From NCBI GenBank assembly GCA_965220415.1, contig OZ244829.1, positions 6,014,001 to 6,078,000 on the forward strand: 64,000 bases of DNA, read 5' to 3'. The notes beneath the pieces were generated by a model, which worked only from the letters and a program-made list of their open reading frames with translations, did no database searches and was not told the origin of the DNA. Each line of letters opens with the position of its first letter. The stretch's first letter is position 1. Below are positions 54,667-63,601 of this stretch, piece after piece. The DNA is from JAJDTR01 sp965220415 (lineage in GTDB: Bacteria > Poribacteria > WGA-4E > JAJDTR01). The position numbers were made by a program, and so were the translations under genes.

Positions 54667-55908
54667 CTATTGTCCCGGATATGACCTGTTCTCTAGTTCT
54701 GCGATGAATTTCTCCGCCGAGATTGCCGCTGCGGCTCCCGCGCCGCCTGCCGTTATCGCTTGGCGGAAGATATGGTCATGAACATCACCGGCGGCGAATA
54801 CACCCGGAATATTCGTGCCTTGGAGCTTGTCTACGACGATGTAATCTTGGTCATCAAATTCGATGCTCCCTTTGAACAATTCGGTGTTCGGGATATGCCC
54901 GACGAAGATAAACACCCCATCAATCGGGAACACCTGTTTTTCATCTGTTTCAACGTTTCTGAGCAACGCGCCATTGACCTTTTCGCCGTCACCTTGAATC
55001 TCTTCGACCACCGTGTTCCAGATAAACTTGATTTTGTCGTTCTTGAAGGCGCGTTCCTGCATAATCTGGCTCGCCCGTAGTTGGTCACGGCGATGAACGA
55101 CGTAGACCTCCGAAGCGTACTTCGTCAAAAATATGCCCTCCTCTAGAGCAGCATCGCCCCCGCCCACCACAATGAGTCGTTGATTCTGGAAAAAGAAACC
55201 GTCGCATGTGGCACAATAGGATACACCACGTCCCCCGAACTCCTCTTCACCCGGTACCTCAAGCATGCGCGGTGAAGCGCCCGTGCAAATGATGACTGAC
55301 TTGGCAAGATATTCTTTGTCGTAGGTTTTCACGTAGAACGGATGCCGATTGAAGTCAACCTCCGAGACCATATCGAACCGCACCTCTGTGCCGAAACGCT
55401 CCGCTTGCTGCTGTAACCCCTGAATAAAATCTACGGCTTCGGTTCCAAAGAAGCCGGGGTAATTTTCCAGATCGAGCGTTAACGAAAGTTGTCCCCCAAG
55501 CGCATCTCCGGTTATCAGGAGCGGTTCCAGCATCGCGCGAGAAGTGTAAACCCCCGCAGCGAAACCCGCCGTCCCTCCACCGATGATGATAACATTACGC
55601 TCCTCGATAGCATCCCCATCGTTTTTTTCTGTTGTTGACATAACATCTTCTCCTTCAAGTTGTAACATTTTTTCCAATTCACCTGTTTGGGCGAGCTCCG
55701 CCAAATTGTCGTCATCTCCAACATGTTGGTCGTTAATGAAGATTTGCGGAACATCGCGGCGTCCGGTCAAGGCTTCGATTTCATCCCGCATAGCAGGGTT
55801 GCCGTGTATGTTGATTTCCTCAAATTCGATATCTCGACTTTCAAGGATCCGCTTTGCACGGTCGCACCAAGAACAAAAATCTGTCGTATAAATTTTGAGT
55901 TGTGTCAT
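54667..55908 (-). CDS. Glutaredoxin-thioredoxin reductase fusion
   Basis: 413 aa. Residues 1-85 are a glutaredoxin with C12-S-W-C15 and the cis-Pro region 'RRDVPQIFIND'. After a linker comes a complete low-Mr thioredoxin reductase: FAD motif 'IIIGGGTAGFAA' from about 107, redox pair C232-A-T-C235 in 'YCATCDG', NADPH motif 'VVGGGDAALEEG', 'HRR' for the 2'-phosphate, and 'AAGDV' FAD end. Cytoplasmic NADPH-dependent reduction of a fused Grx, an all-in-one disulfide reductase. 'CSWC' is unusual for Grx (CPYC/CPFC). Start ATG 55908; AACGA upstream only. Confidence 0.93.
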   Translation of the reverse strand: MTQLKIYTTDFCSWCDRAKRILESRDIEFEEINIHGNPAMRDEIEALTGRRDVPQIFINDQHVGDDDNLAELAQTGELEKMLQLEGEDVMSTTEKNDGDAIEERNVIIIGGGTAGFAAGVYTSRAMLEPLLITGDALGGQLSLTLDLENYPGFFGTEAVDFIQGLQQQAERFGTEVRFDMVSEVDFNRHPFYVKTYDKEYLAKSVIICTGASPRMLEVPGEEEFGGRGVSYCATCDGFFFQNQRLIVVGGGDAALEEGIFLTKYASEVYVVHRRDQLRASQIMQERAFKNDKIKFIWNTVVEEIQGDGEKVNGALLRNVETDEKQVFPIDGVFIFVGHIPNTELFKGSIEFDDQDYIVVDKLQGTNIPGVFAAGDVHDHIFRQAITAGGAGAAAAISAEKFIAELENRSYPGQ

Positions 55909-56005
55909 AATGTTCGTTACGAGGATGCTTCAATGGATTTGCTTCTACGTTCAGTGATTGATGGATTGTGTTAATGGTTGTGAAACACGCCACTCACTCT
56001 GATGC

Positions 56006-56146
56006 CCACTTATTGGTTTATTTTCCCAAAAAATATAGTTAGTGTTGGATACCGGTGCGGTTAGAAACCGCACCTACCGGAGTGGTAAAACGGTTCCTTG
56101 TGACAGTCTCGTAAGCATTAATTACTTAGCGAATGAACCACTTAGT
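56006..56146. repeat. MITE-like element A, copy 3
   Basis: Same element as at 8976 and 17826: 'TTGGTTTATTTTCCCAAAAA', the GGTGCGGTTAGAAACCGCACC palindrome, and GCGAATGAACCACTTAG at the right. It ends at the stop codon of the following methyltransferase gene (56148), so it lies directly at that gene's 3' end. Confidence 0.8.
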
Positions 56147-56147
56147 T

Positions 56148-57017
56148 TTAATTGCAGTTAGTATTCTGCACGTTGTCTCCGTAATTCATCCGTGACTCGG
56201 GAGGCACCATTCGAGGGATGTCGTGGATTACCGGATAATCTAACTCGCAGGCGCCGCACCAAACTCGATCCGCTTTCCAGCCAATCTCGCCTTTACAAAG
56301 CGGACATACTAGAATATCTTTCAATGTCTTTGCCGAATTTCGGCGCCGATTCACGAAAACGGACTTCACCTTGGAGACTAAGTTCCTAGGCACACGCCTC
56401 TTCACGATTGGTGCCCACTTATTCCAAAATGAAGAGTGGTTGACGTGGTCGAGCATGACGGAAATCGTCTTTCGAGATTCTAGGTCGAGCAGGGATGTTT
56501 CGGGGGGTAGGATTTCGTAGTCAATTTTACCCCTCCACTCGTACTGTACAAGAAATAGTTTGTGATGGGTAACGTGAAAGCGAGCAAAATTCTTGTCATG
56601 TGCTGCCAAAGCATGAAAAAGCTGACCAAATTGACTCTTGGCCGCTTTCTTCTGAATAACCAATCGATTGTTGACAAAATTGATCATCCAGTTATGATAG
56701 GGCCACCCGTAAAGTCTTTCGGCAATCTCGGAAGGTGTTTCGATGTAGCCGCCCGAAGCAACGCGCGTTAACTCTCGAATCAATAATTCCGGATTTTCGA
56801 CATGCTCCAAAATATGAGAACAGATAACGTAGTCAAATGACGCATCCGCAAACGGCAGATACTGACCGTCTGCCTCGACAAGTGGTCGATCTGCGACAAT
56901 GCTTCCACCTCGCTGCAAGTCATCGTTGATAAACTTGTCGCAGAGGATGTCGGATCGGGGCTTTGGATTGTGTCCGCTCCCTATTTCGAGAACGAAATCG
57001 TCGGGGCGAATATTCAT
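56148..57017 (-). CDS. SAM-dependent methyltransferase with C-terminal Trm112-like zinc domain
   Basis: 289 aa. Class I motif 'VLEIGSGHNPKPRSDI' and 'FDYVICSHILEHVENPELL' (type-11 methyltransferase). Residues about 240-280 form a Trm112-like knuckle: 'VCPLCKGEIGWKA' and 'WCGACELDYPVIHDIPRMV' with two CxxC pairs. In the family this domain is usually a separate activator subunit; here it is fused. Its ATG overlaps the stop of the upstream methyltransferase (ATGA), so the two are co-translated. Substrate unknown; small-molecule, lipid or glycan methylation are all possible. Confidence 0.88.
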   Translation of the reverse strand: MNIRPDDFVLEIGSGHNPKPRSDILCDKFINDDLQRGGSIVADRPLVEADGQYLPFADASFDYVICSHILEHVENPELLIRELTRVASGGYIETPSEIAERLYGWPYHNWMINFVNNRLVIQKKAAKSQFGQLFHALAAHDKNFARFHVTHHKLFLVQYEWRGKIDYEILPPETSLLDLESRKTISVMLDHVNHSSFWNKWAPIVKRRVPRNLVSKVKSVFVNRRRNSAKTLKDILVCPLCKGEIGWKADRVWCGACELDYPVIHDIPRMVPPESRMNYGDNVQNTNCN

Positions 57018-57877
57018 CGCTGCACAACCATGCTAATGTAGAGGCTAATGCGTGGGAAGCAGATTGCCATGATCTTGCCCTTGGCGCTAAAGCCGACGCA
57101 TCGTTTCACGATTCGGAGACCGTGATGCCGGAAACACTTTTCAAGATCAATCGGATTAGCGTAGTAGGCGCTGTCGCCATCTCCGCCGTAGACATCGCCC
57201 TCAAGGTCGGGCTCCCGGTAAAGAAATTGTGGTGAAGGCGATAACCGCTTCTTCAAATACAGGAAGATATTCCTTATGCTGTTGGTTAACGCTTGGCGTT
57301 TTGTTTCACCCCAAAACGGTCTGCCGGGTTTCCCTCGAATCAGGCGCATTAGGTCGATCAGTGGCATGAGTGGGGAGCATAGATTCGGACCGCAAATGAT
57401 GATTTTCCCCCCTTTTCGGGTCACGCGAATCATTTCGGAAAGCGCTGTTTCAATATCCGGCACATGTTCAATCAGTTCGTTTGAACAGACGACATCAAAC
57501 GTCTCGTCCTGAAACGGAAGTTCGAGCACATCGCAGACTCGGTATTTCAAGTTGTGTTCCCCGTCGCGAGTTGCCGTCTTTTGCCATTGGGCTGCTTCTT
57601 CAAGAAAAAGTGCGGAGATATCCGTCCCGACAACATCGTGCCCTGACCGATTGAGCAGCATTGCCGCGATGCCGTTACCACAACCTAGCTCCAAAATTTG
57701 GGAGTTGGGCGCCGTATAGCGGTTGACCAATTCAACAAACGGTTGGTGATAGGCTTCGTCGTGCTCTGCGAGGAGTCCCTTGTAGGTCTCCGATGTCTCA
57801 TAAAATTGCCGCATGCGCTGCCGGAGCGGCTTTTCCGAGGTATGCGCTGAAGACTCTGTTTGGCTGACGCTGTTCAT
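57014..57877 (-). CDS. SAM-dependent methyltransferase (class I, type 11)
   Basis: 287 aa. Motif I 'ILELGCGNGIAAMLL', acidic loop 'VVGTDIS', motif IV 'FDVVCSNELIEHVPD', post-motif 'RVTRKGGKIIICGP'. The C-terminal region has 'SPQFLYREPDLEGDVYGGDG', an extension beyond the core fold often seen in glycan- or lipid-linked members. First gene of a two-gene minus-strand operon with 56148-57017 (4-nt overlap). Cytoplasmic. Confidence 0.9.
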   Translation of the reverse strand: MNSVSQTESSAHTSEKPLRQRMRQFYETSETYKGLLAEHDEAYHQPFVELVNRYTAPNSQILELGCGNGIAAMLLNRSGHDVVGTDISALFLEEAAQWQKTATRDGEHNLKYRVCDVLELPFQDETFDVVCSNELIEHVPDIETALSEMIRVTRKGGKIIICGPNLCSPLMPLIDLMRLIRGKPGRPFWGETKRQALTNSIRNIFLYLKKRLSPSPQFLYREPDLEGDVYGGDGDSAYYANPIDLEKCFRHHGLRIVKRCVGFSAKGKIMAICFPRISLYISMVVQR

Positions 57878-58081
57878 TGTTCAGATTGACTAGTAGGTTA
57901 TGAATCCTACATTTTTCGAGTAAAATGCATTTTCAATCATCGTCTCATTATACTACCGCGTCTGAGCAGAGGTCAACTGAAATCAGGAGACGACAGGATC
58001 TCAGAGACTTACATGACATCGCGAAAGTTTTATGAGAACGTTTTGTAGTTCTCGGTGTGGAAATGTCTCGGAGGTGGAGAG

Positions 58082-58666
58082 ATGCCAAAGCTTGTACTTT
58101 GTTCCCTCGTCGGACTAATCAATTTGGTTGGATTGATGGGGTGTACAGATGGCGATGAATCTCAAACGGCAGTGAACTCGACAGATGTTTCCGCCAATCT
58201 TCCCCCGGTTGCGCCGCTTGATTTTGGAGGTGCCAGGTCATTTCAGCTTGAGGATTTGGACGGACATCTCATTTCCCTAAACGACTTTAGTGGCAGCGTG
58301 GTTGCTATCAATTTTTGGGCAACGTGGTGCAAGCCGTGTCGAGAGGAGATTCCGGACCTGGTGAAGATTCAAGACAAGTTTCGGAACAGAGGCTTCACTG
58401 TGCTCGGACTCTCTAGAGATTTTTTGAATCATAACGGTCAACTGGTAAAAAATGAGGGTGCGGTTCAATCCTTTGTCGAAGAATTTAAGGTCAATTATCC
58501 GGTTCTTTGGGACACTGAAAATATCTTTAGCGAACACTATGGCGGGATCGGAATGCCCACTACCATTATTCTGGATCGTAGCCACCGTATTCGGTTCCGG
58601 CACACCGGCATCATCGATTCCGTCACGCTGGATGCAGAGATACTCATGCTCCTAAACGAGGCGTAG
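58082..58666 (+). CDS. TlpA/ResA-like thiol-disulfide lipoprotein
   Basis: 194 aa from ATG 58082, with GGAGG 7 nt upstream; an in-frame ATG at 58055 precedes the site. Lipobox L18-M-G-C21. The thioredoxin fold has C83-K-P-C86 in 'FWATWCKPCREEIPDL' and cis-Pro in 'GIGMPTTIILD'. 'LEDLDGHLISLNDFSG' is the AhpC/TSA-type start. Membrane-anchored periplasmic reductase, often for cytochrome c or other Cys proteins. The Cys-rich YceI protein encoded 430 bp downstream is an attractive client, by inference. Confidence 0.92.
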   Translation: MPKLVLCSLVGLINLVGLMGCTDGDESQTAVNSTDVSANLPPVAPLDFGGARSFQLEDLDGHLISLNDFSGSVVAINFWATWCKPCREEIPDLVKIQDKFRNRGFTVLGLSRDFLNHNGQLVKNEGAVQSFVEEFKVNYPVLWDTENIFSEHYGGIGMPTTIILDRSHRIRFRHTGIIDSVTLDAEILMLLNEA

Positions 58667-59092
58667 GAAAGCCTTGAGAAGATTGATACGTTGTACCGCT
58701 ACTACATTTTTGCCCGAGATTGGTCGTTCTGCGACCTCCTTTTCCATGTGGATTGTCGGCAAAATATTCTATTGCCGTTGAATCCAATCTGTGATAAAAT
58801 CGCAACTGTTTTGTTGGCGATTTCGCCACCACTCAGGTGGAGTGGTAAGGCAAAATCGCAGATTTATAAATAACAAATTATTCCCTCGTCATCGAGTGAT
58901 GTATCGTATTAAGCTATGCCATTTCGTTAGAATCTTTGTGCACATCATCTTTGGGTTATATCAATCTCTTTCGCTGTAGGCGGGGCGTCTTGCCCCGCAT
59001 GGCATGGACTTGATTGATGCTACTTAATGAATTGAAAATATCGAGAAATGGTAATACTTACAAACCTGGCAGCAACAGAAGGAGAACATATC
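58667..59092. other. Gene-free region with a REP-like palindrome
   Basis: Holds 'GTAGGCGGGGCGTCTTGCCC' (about 58977-58997), followed by 'GACTTGATTGATGCTACTTA' and 'GAGAAATGGTAATAC', the same layout as 60220-60302 and 39354-39473. The ribosome site AAGGAG for the YceI gene lies at its end. Confidence 0.5.
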
Positions 59093-60100
59093 ATGAACCG
59101 TTTAACTGTTTTTATTCTCACAATGTTCCTCGGATTGACGCTTTTCGGTACAGTGTCATTGGCTGGCCACCATGAGAACCCCTGCAATCCGTGCGCGAGC
59201 GAGGAATCCGCAAACCCATGTAACCCGTGTGCGGCAAACCCGTGCAATCCCTGTGCGGCAAACCCGTGTAACCCCTGCGCAGCTAATCCGTGCAATCCCT
59301 GTGCGGCGAAGACACACTTTACCATCGGTGACGACCGAAATGTATTTTCGTTCGAGTCAAAAGCGCCCTTGGAGACCATTATTGGGCGAACGAGCAAAGT
59401 TACCGGAAAAATTTCGGTTAATCCATCGGACATTTCTAGTGGCGCCATGGCAGAATTTGTAGTCCACCTTGCCAGTATAACAACCGGAATCGGTCTCAGA
59501 GATCAGCACATGCGTGAGGGATACTTGGAAACAGACATGTATCCGACCGCTACTCTTACCCTAGATAAACTGACCAAAGTTTCCAAAAATAAACTTGAGG
59601 ACATGCAGGCGGTCAGAGTGGACGCGGACGCGACGCTGGAACTGCATGGTGTCAAGCGCAGAGTTATATTGAAAGATGTCAAGGTGACCTTCTTCAAGGA
59701 AAGCGAAGACACCCAAGCGCTTCTACCGGGCAATCTCCTTCGGATTGAAGGCGGCTTTACCGTAAAACTCGGAGATTACAATCTCAAAAGGCCCCAAGTG
59801 GCTTTTCTCAAAGTGAGCGAGGATATCAAGATTAGCGTAAGCCTGTTCGGTTCATCGGGGGCCGGGGGGAACAATCCGTGTAATCCCTGCAATCCCTGCG
59901 CGGCTAATCCGTGCAACCCGTGCGCCGGTAATCCGTGTAACCCATGCGCTGCGAACCCTTGCAACCCGTGCGCCGGTAATCCGTGTAATCCATGTGCCGC
60001 GAACCCTTGCAACCCGTGCGCAGGTAATCCCTGTAACCCGTGTGCCGCGAACCCTTGCAATCCCTGCGCGGCAAATCCGTGTAATCCTTGTAACCCTTGA
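59093..60100 (+). CDS. Secreted YceI-domain protein flanked by Cys-rich NPCNPCA repeat arrays
   Basis: 335 aa from ATG 59093 with AAGGAG; the upstream in-frame start at 59048 has no site. Signal peptide 'LTVFILTMFLGLTLFGTVSL'. Residues about 23-75 hold ten Cys in NPC(N/A) repeats. The YceI lipocalin-like domain follows: 'FTIGDDRNVFSFESKAP', 'HMREGYLETDMYPTATLTL', 'LHGVKRRVIL'. The C-terminal ~75 residues are a second array with 19 Cys, alternating NPCNPCAA and NPCNPCAG. YceI domains bind polyisoprenoids or related amphiphiles. Arrays could chelate metal or cross-link the protein; both are inference. Confidence 0.88.
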   Translation: MNRLTVFILTMFLGLTLFGTVSLAGHHENPCNPCASEESANPCNPCAANPCNPCAANPCNPCAANPCNPCAAKTHFTIGDDRNVFSFESKAPLETIIGRTSKVTGKISVNPSDISSGAMAEFVVHLASITTGIGLRDQHMREGYLETDMYPTATLTLDKLTKVSKNKLEDMQAVRVDADATLELHGVKRRVILKDVKVTFFKESEDTQALLPGNLLRIEGGFTVKLGDYNLKRPQVAFLKVSEDIKISVSLFGSSGAGGNNPCNPCNPCAANPCNPCAGNPCNPCAANPCNPCAGNPCNPCAANPCNPCAGNPCNPCAANPCNPCAANPCNPCNP

Positions 60101-60225
60101 GAGATGTAGTTTCGTGACCCATGGAAGAATAGGACTTGCGCCGCCGAGGAATACAGTTCCTTGTGTTCCAGCGAATCCAAGTTGCGCAAGTCCTTTTCCG
60201 ACCATTATTCTGTCAGGGTCCGGTA

Positions 60226-60245
60226 GGCGGGGCATCTTGCCCCGC
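60226..60245. repeat. REP-like palindrome GGCGGGGCATCTTGCCCCGC
   Basis: Representative of a family also found at about 39357-39377 and 58980-58999, with diverged members near 1125-1147 and 8871-8893. In three sites it is followed 40-90 bp later by 'A(A)TGGTA', suggesting it is the core of a small mobile element. Confidence 0.7.
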
Positions 60246-60371
60246 ATCGGGGCAAATTGATTAGCGCTGCCAATGCACCGCAATTATAGAGCGATGGTAT
60301 AAGATGGCAAAGCCTTTCCTGAGAATCTCTCGAACGCCTGAAGGCCGAATGGAGGCAGCGAGAAAGAGAAC

Positions 60372-61163
60372 ATGGAAGCACAGATATGGTATTTGAAGAA
60401 TATCAAGTTCTTTAACAATCTGACTGATTCAGACTTCTATGCGCTGAATCGAAGTGCAAATGTGAAGCAGTGCAGTCGTCGCGAGCAGGTCTCTGGAAAG
60501 ACGAATCTCGGAAACACTGTCTATCTCATAAAAAAAGGAAGAGTCAAGATCTACAAACTCTTGCCCAACGGCGAAGGGCTTACGCTTGAGGTTCTGGAAT
60601 CGGGTGAAATCTTCGGCGAATCAGAGAACGATGATAGCGTGCCTCGTGACACGATAGCCGAAACTCTCGACGAAACGCTTCTATATGTCATGCGCCGGCG
60701 AGATTTCGAACTGTTTCTCAAGAAGAAACCCGACCTGACAACGCACCTCACGAGGTTTGCCCCCACACGTAGACAGCACATTCACAATCATCTCGAAAAC
60801 CTAGTGTTCCGAACAGCTTCTTCCCGGCTTGCATGCCTGCTGCTTTTTTTTGCCGATGGAGGCGGGGTCCACAATAGTACAGGCATGGAGTTGCCCGTAA
60901 AGTTGTCTCGGGCAGATTTAGCCAAACTTACCGGGACAGCGCGCGAAACGATTGACGACCTGCTCAAGGAACTGGAGCGCTTAAGCATCATCGAGGTCCG
61001 AGGTCGACGAATCAGACTCCTGAATCAGTGGAAAATAAAGAAAATTGCAGATGCCAAGATGGTCGAGCTGGAAATACCCCCCGATGAGGAAGAAGAACCG
61101 AATCTCTTTGATGTACCGAGCAGCAGCTTAACCCCGCCTACCGAACAGAAAACAGCACAGTAA
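60372..61163 (+). CDS. Crp/Fnr-family transcriptional regulator
   Basis: 263 aa. Residues about 1-120 are the cyclic-nucleotide-binding barrel ('GNTVYLIKKGRVKIYKLLPN', 'LESGEIFGES'). A dimerisation helix and a winged HTH follow: 'SRADLAKLTGTARETIDDLL' then 'GRRIRLLN'. No Fnr-type Cys cluster is present and the usual cAMP Arg/Ser residues cannot be identified, so the ligand is unknown. C-terminal tail rich in Glu and Pro. About 270 bp after the YceI gene; may regulate neighbours. Confidence 0.9.
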   Translation: MEAQIWYLKNIKFFNNLTDSDFYALNRSANVKQCSRREQVSGKTNLGNTVYLIKKGRVKIYKLLPNGEGLTLEVLESGEIFGESENDDSVPRDTIAETLDETLLYVMRRRDFELFLKKKPDLTTHLTRFAPTRRQHIHNHLENLVFRTASSRLACLLLFFADGGGVHNSTGMELPVKLSRADLAKLTGTARETIDDLLKELERLSIIEVRGRRIRLLNQWKIKKIADAKMVELEIPPDEEEEPNLFDVPSSSLTPPTEQKTAQ

Positions 61164-61282
61164 GCGCCACCCACCTTGGATGGTAACAGCGCAATCCACC
61201 TGGAACAGATTGTTTCTATTTAACAGAATCTCAAACCAGCCGAGCGTCGCGAATATCATTGCCTGACAAAAGGACAATAAAA

Positions 61283-62677
61283 TTGAGCCACGAGCACCAA
61301 TACCTTCAGCTTGACCGCCAAATAGTTGGCGACATCTATACATCGCGCGAAGCCATGGACAATCTGACCGTCCTATGTGACGATTTCGGGTCGCGGTTTG
61401 CGGGGACACCCGAGGAAAGGAAAGCCGCGAAATTCATTCAAGAGACTTTCATCCGATACGGTCTCAAGAATGTGCGCTTGGAAGAATACCCCTACGCGGG
61501 TTGGTCTCGCGGGGAAGCGACATTGGAAATTGTAGAACCCGTTCAGAAGTCCATCCCGTGCATTTCGCTGCCGTACTGCCCTGCAGATGAAATTACCGCG
61601 GCACTCGTTTCCGCCGGTTACGGTAGTCCGAGGGAATACGAGGGCATTGGCGACCGGATGGCTGGAAAAATAGTCATGGCTTTAAGCGCATCACCGCCCG
61701 ACTTGGGACGGTGGGTGCATCGGAAAGAGAAGTACGATAGAGCGGTACTTGGCGGCGCTACGGTTTTCATCTTTGTCAGCGAACACCCCGGCGTTGGTCC
61801 GGAAACGGGTAGCCTTCAGAATGACAGCATTGCACCGATTCCCGGCATCTCAATTTGTAAAGAAGATGGAGCATATTTGCTTCGGTTGGCGGAGAGACAC
61901 GGCACCGTGCAATTGCATGTGCGCACGACTGACATCAACGAAGCCCGAACATCATGGAACGTCATCGGCGACCTACCGGGGGTGGAAAATCCGGACGAAA
62001 TGGTGATTGTTGGGTGCCATTACGACGGACACGACATATCTCAAGGAGCGCATGATCCCGCGTCCGGCATGGTTTCAGTCATTGAAGCATCGCGGGTTTT
62101 ATCGCGGTATGCTTCAAATATCCTTAAGCGTACCGTGCGATTCATTGCCTTCGGTACGGAAGAGATTGGGTTAACCGGCGCATTTCGTTATGTGGCTGAC
62201 CACAGAGACGAACTGGACAAGATACGCTTCATGTTCAATATGGATGCCTCGGGCGGGGAAGGTCGCAAGGGAATCGGGCTGCATCGATGGGAAAATCTCG
62301 AATCTTTTTTCAAGCAAGCCGCAAAAGATATGGCTGCGGAGATTCCGATCGGACAAAAACTGAATTCCTACTCGGATCACTTCCCTTTTGTTTTGAAAGG
62401 AGTTCCGTCAGGCGATATGAGCGATCCCGAAGCGCCTCCCCACGGACGAGGTTTCGGCCATACGGCGTATGACACCTTGGAGAAAGTAGAGCTGGAAAAT
62501 CTTAGGAAAGCCAGTGCGGTCGGTGCACGGCTCGCACTTCGCATTGCCAACGCCGACGAATTTCCTGCTAAACGACGCACCGACAAAGCCGTTCAAAAGG
62601 TTATTGACATCGACCCCGGTTTGGAGGGATACAGGGTGTCGCTTGAGTTAGCAAAATTAAAGCAAGAGGCCATCTAA
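61283..62677 (+). CDS. M28-family zinc metallopeptidase
   Basis: 464 aa from TTG 61283, 8 nt after AAAAGGA; a second TTG at 61259 gives 472 aa but no better site. Apical insertion (PA-like) region 'AALVSAGYGSPREYEGIGDR', then the peptidase core: H and D ligands in 'VGCHYDGHD' and 'AHDPASG', catalytic Glu pair in 'FGTEEIGLTG', Asp in 'FNMDASG', last His in 'FGHTAYDTL'. No signal peptide, so cytoplasmic. Family aminopeptidases release N-terminal residues from peptides; specificity unknown. Next gene, 57 bp on, may share its message. Confidence 0.92.
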   Translation: MSHEHQYLQLDRQIVGDIYTSREAMDNLTVLCDDFGSRFAGTPEERKAAKFIQETFIRYGLKNVRLEEYPYAGWSRGEATLEIVEPVQKSIPCISLPYCPADEITAALVSAGYGSPREYEGIGDRMAGKIVMALSASPPDLGRWVHRKEKYDRAVLGGATVFIFVSEHPGVGPETGSLQNDSIAPIPGISICKEDGAYLLRLAERHGTVQLHVRTTDINEARTSWNVIGDLPGVENPDEMVIVGCHYDGHDISQGAHDPASGMVSVIEASRVLSRYASNILKRTVRFIAFGTEEIGLTGAFRYVADHRDELDKIRFMFNMDASGGEGRKGIGLHRWENLESFFKQAAKDMAAEIPIGQKLNSYSDHFPFVLKGVPSGDMSDPEAPPHGRGFGHTAYDTLEKVELENLRKASAVGARLALRIANADEFPAKRRTDKAVQKVIDIDPGLEGYRVSLELAKLKQEAI

Positions 62678-62734
62678 TTTCCAACGGGTGGTTCGGAGCC
62701 GCCTACACAAGACTCAAGGAAATATAACTATCGA

Positions 62735-63592
62735 ATGCGCGTATACGCTCTGTCAGATCTCCATGTCGATTACAAACGAAACATGTCGTTTCTTCAACAG
62801 ATGTCCGACATTGAGTATGTAGACGATACACTCCTGCTAGCAGGAGATATTAGCGACAATCTCGACCATCTAAAGACCTGCCTTGCACATTTACGTGCGA
62901 AGTTCCGGTTCGTCTTTTTTGTGCCCGGGAATCATGACCTCTGGGTACGGCGGAAGGAATGTGTTGATTCGATAGCGAAGTTCTGGCGCATTTTGGACCT
63001 CTGCCAATCGCTAAATGTGGGTATAAATCCTGCCAAGGTTGGGGACTCGGGAGATACTACCGGTGTCTGGATTGTGCCGCTTTATTCATGGTACGTAAAG
63101 CCTGAAGAGGGAGATTGCAGCTTATACGTTCCCAAGGCGGGGGATGACCCGACGCTGTCAATGTGGAGCGACAATCGCTTCACCCGGTGGCCCACCTCCA
63201 ATAACGGCGAATCGACTGCAGACTATTTCCTGCGCATAAACGAGAAACATACTCGCCGATCCTATGATGCACCGGTTATCTCCTTTAGCCACTTTCTACC
63301 TCGGACAGATCTCATTTTCAGCTCCGGGTGCGAGAAAAAAGTCGCCGGAATTCGACGCAAAGACCGGCATCCGAAGTTCAATTTCAGCCGTGTTGCCGGA
63401 TGCACCTGCCTCGAAAAGCAGATTCGACAACTCAACTCCGCAGTTCATGTGTACGGCCATCAACATCGCGATCGATTTCGACTCGTCGATGACGTACTCT
63501 ACGTCTCGCACTGCCTCGGTTACCCCCGCGATCGAATCACGGAACCGAATGGCGAGATCAACTGCGTTCCCAAATTGATATGGGAAACCTAA
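62735..63592 (+). CDS. Calcineurin-like metallophosphoesterase
   Basis: 285 aa. Canonical motifs in order: D8-x-H10 in 'LSDLHVD', 'AGDISDN', 'PGNHDLW', the His in 'SFSHFLPR' and 'YGHQHRDR'. No signal peptide. Longer than the smallest family members by an insert ('KPEEGDCSLYVPKAGDDPTL'). Hydrolyses phosphomonoesters or diesters in the cytoplasm; natural substrate unknown. Follows the peptidase on the same strand. Confidence 0.92.
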   Translation: MRVYALSDLHVDYKRNMSFLQQMSDIEYVDDTLLLAGDISDNLDHLKTCLAHLRAKFRFVFFVPGNHDLWVRRKECVDSIAKFWRILDLCQSLNVGINPAKVGDSGDTTGVWIVPLYSWYVKPEEGDCSLYVPKAGDDPTLSMWSDNRFTRWPTSNNGESTADYFLRINEKHTRRSYDAPVISFSHFLPRTDLIFSSGCEKKVAGIRRKDRHPKFNFSRVAGCTCLEKQIRQLNSAVHVYGHQHRDRFRLVDDVLYVSHCLGYPRDRITEPNGEINCVPKLIWET

Positions 63593-63601
63593 GAGTAGTA
63601 G

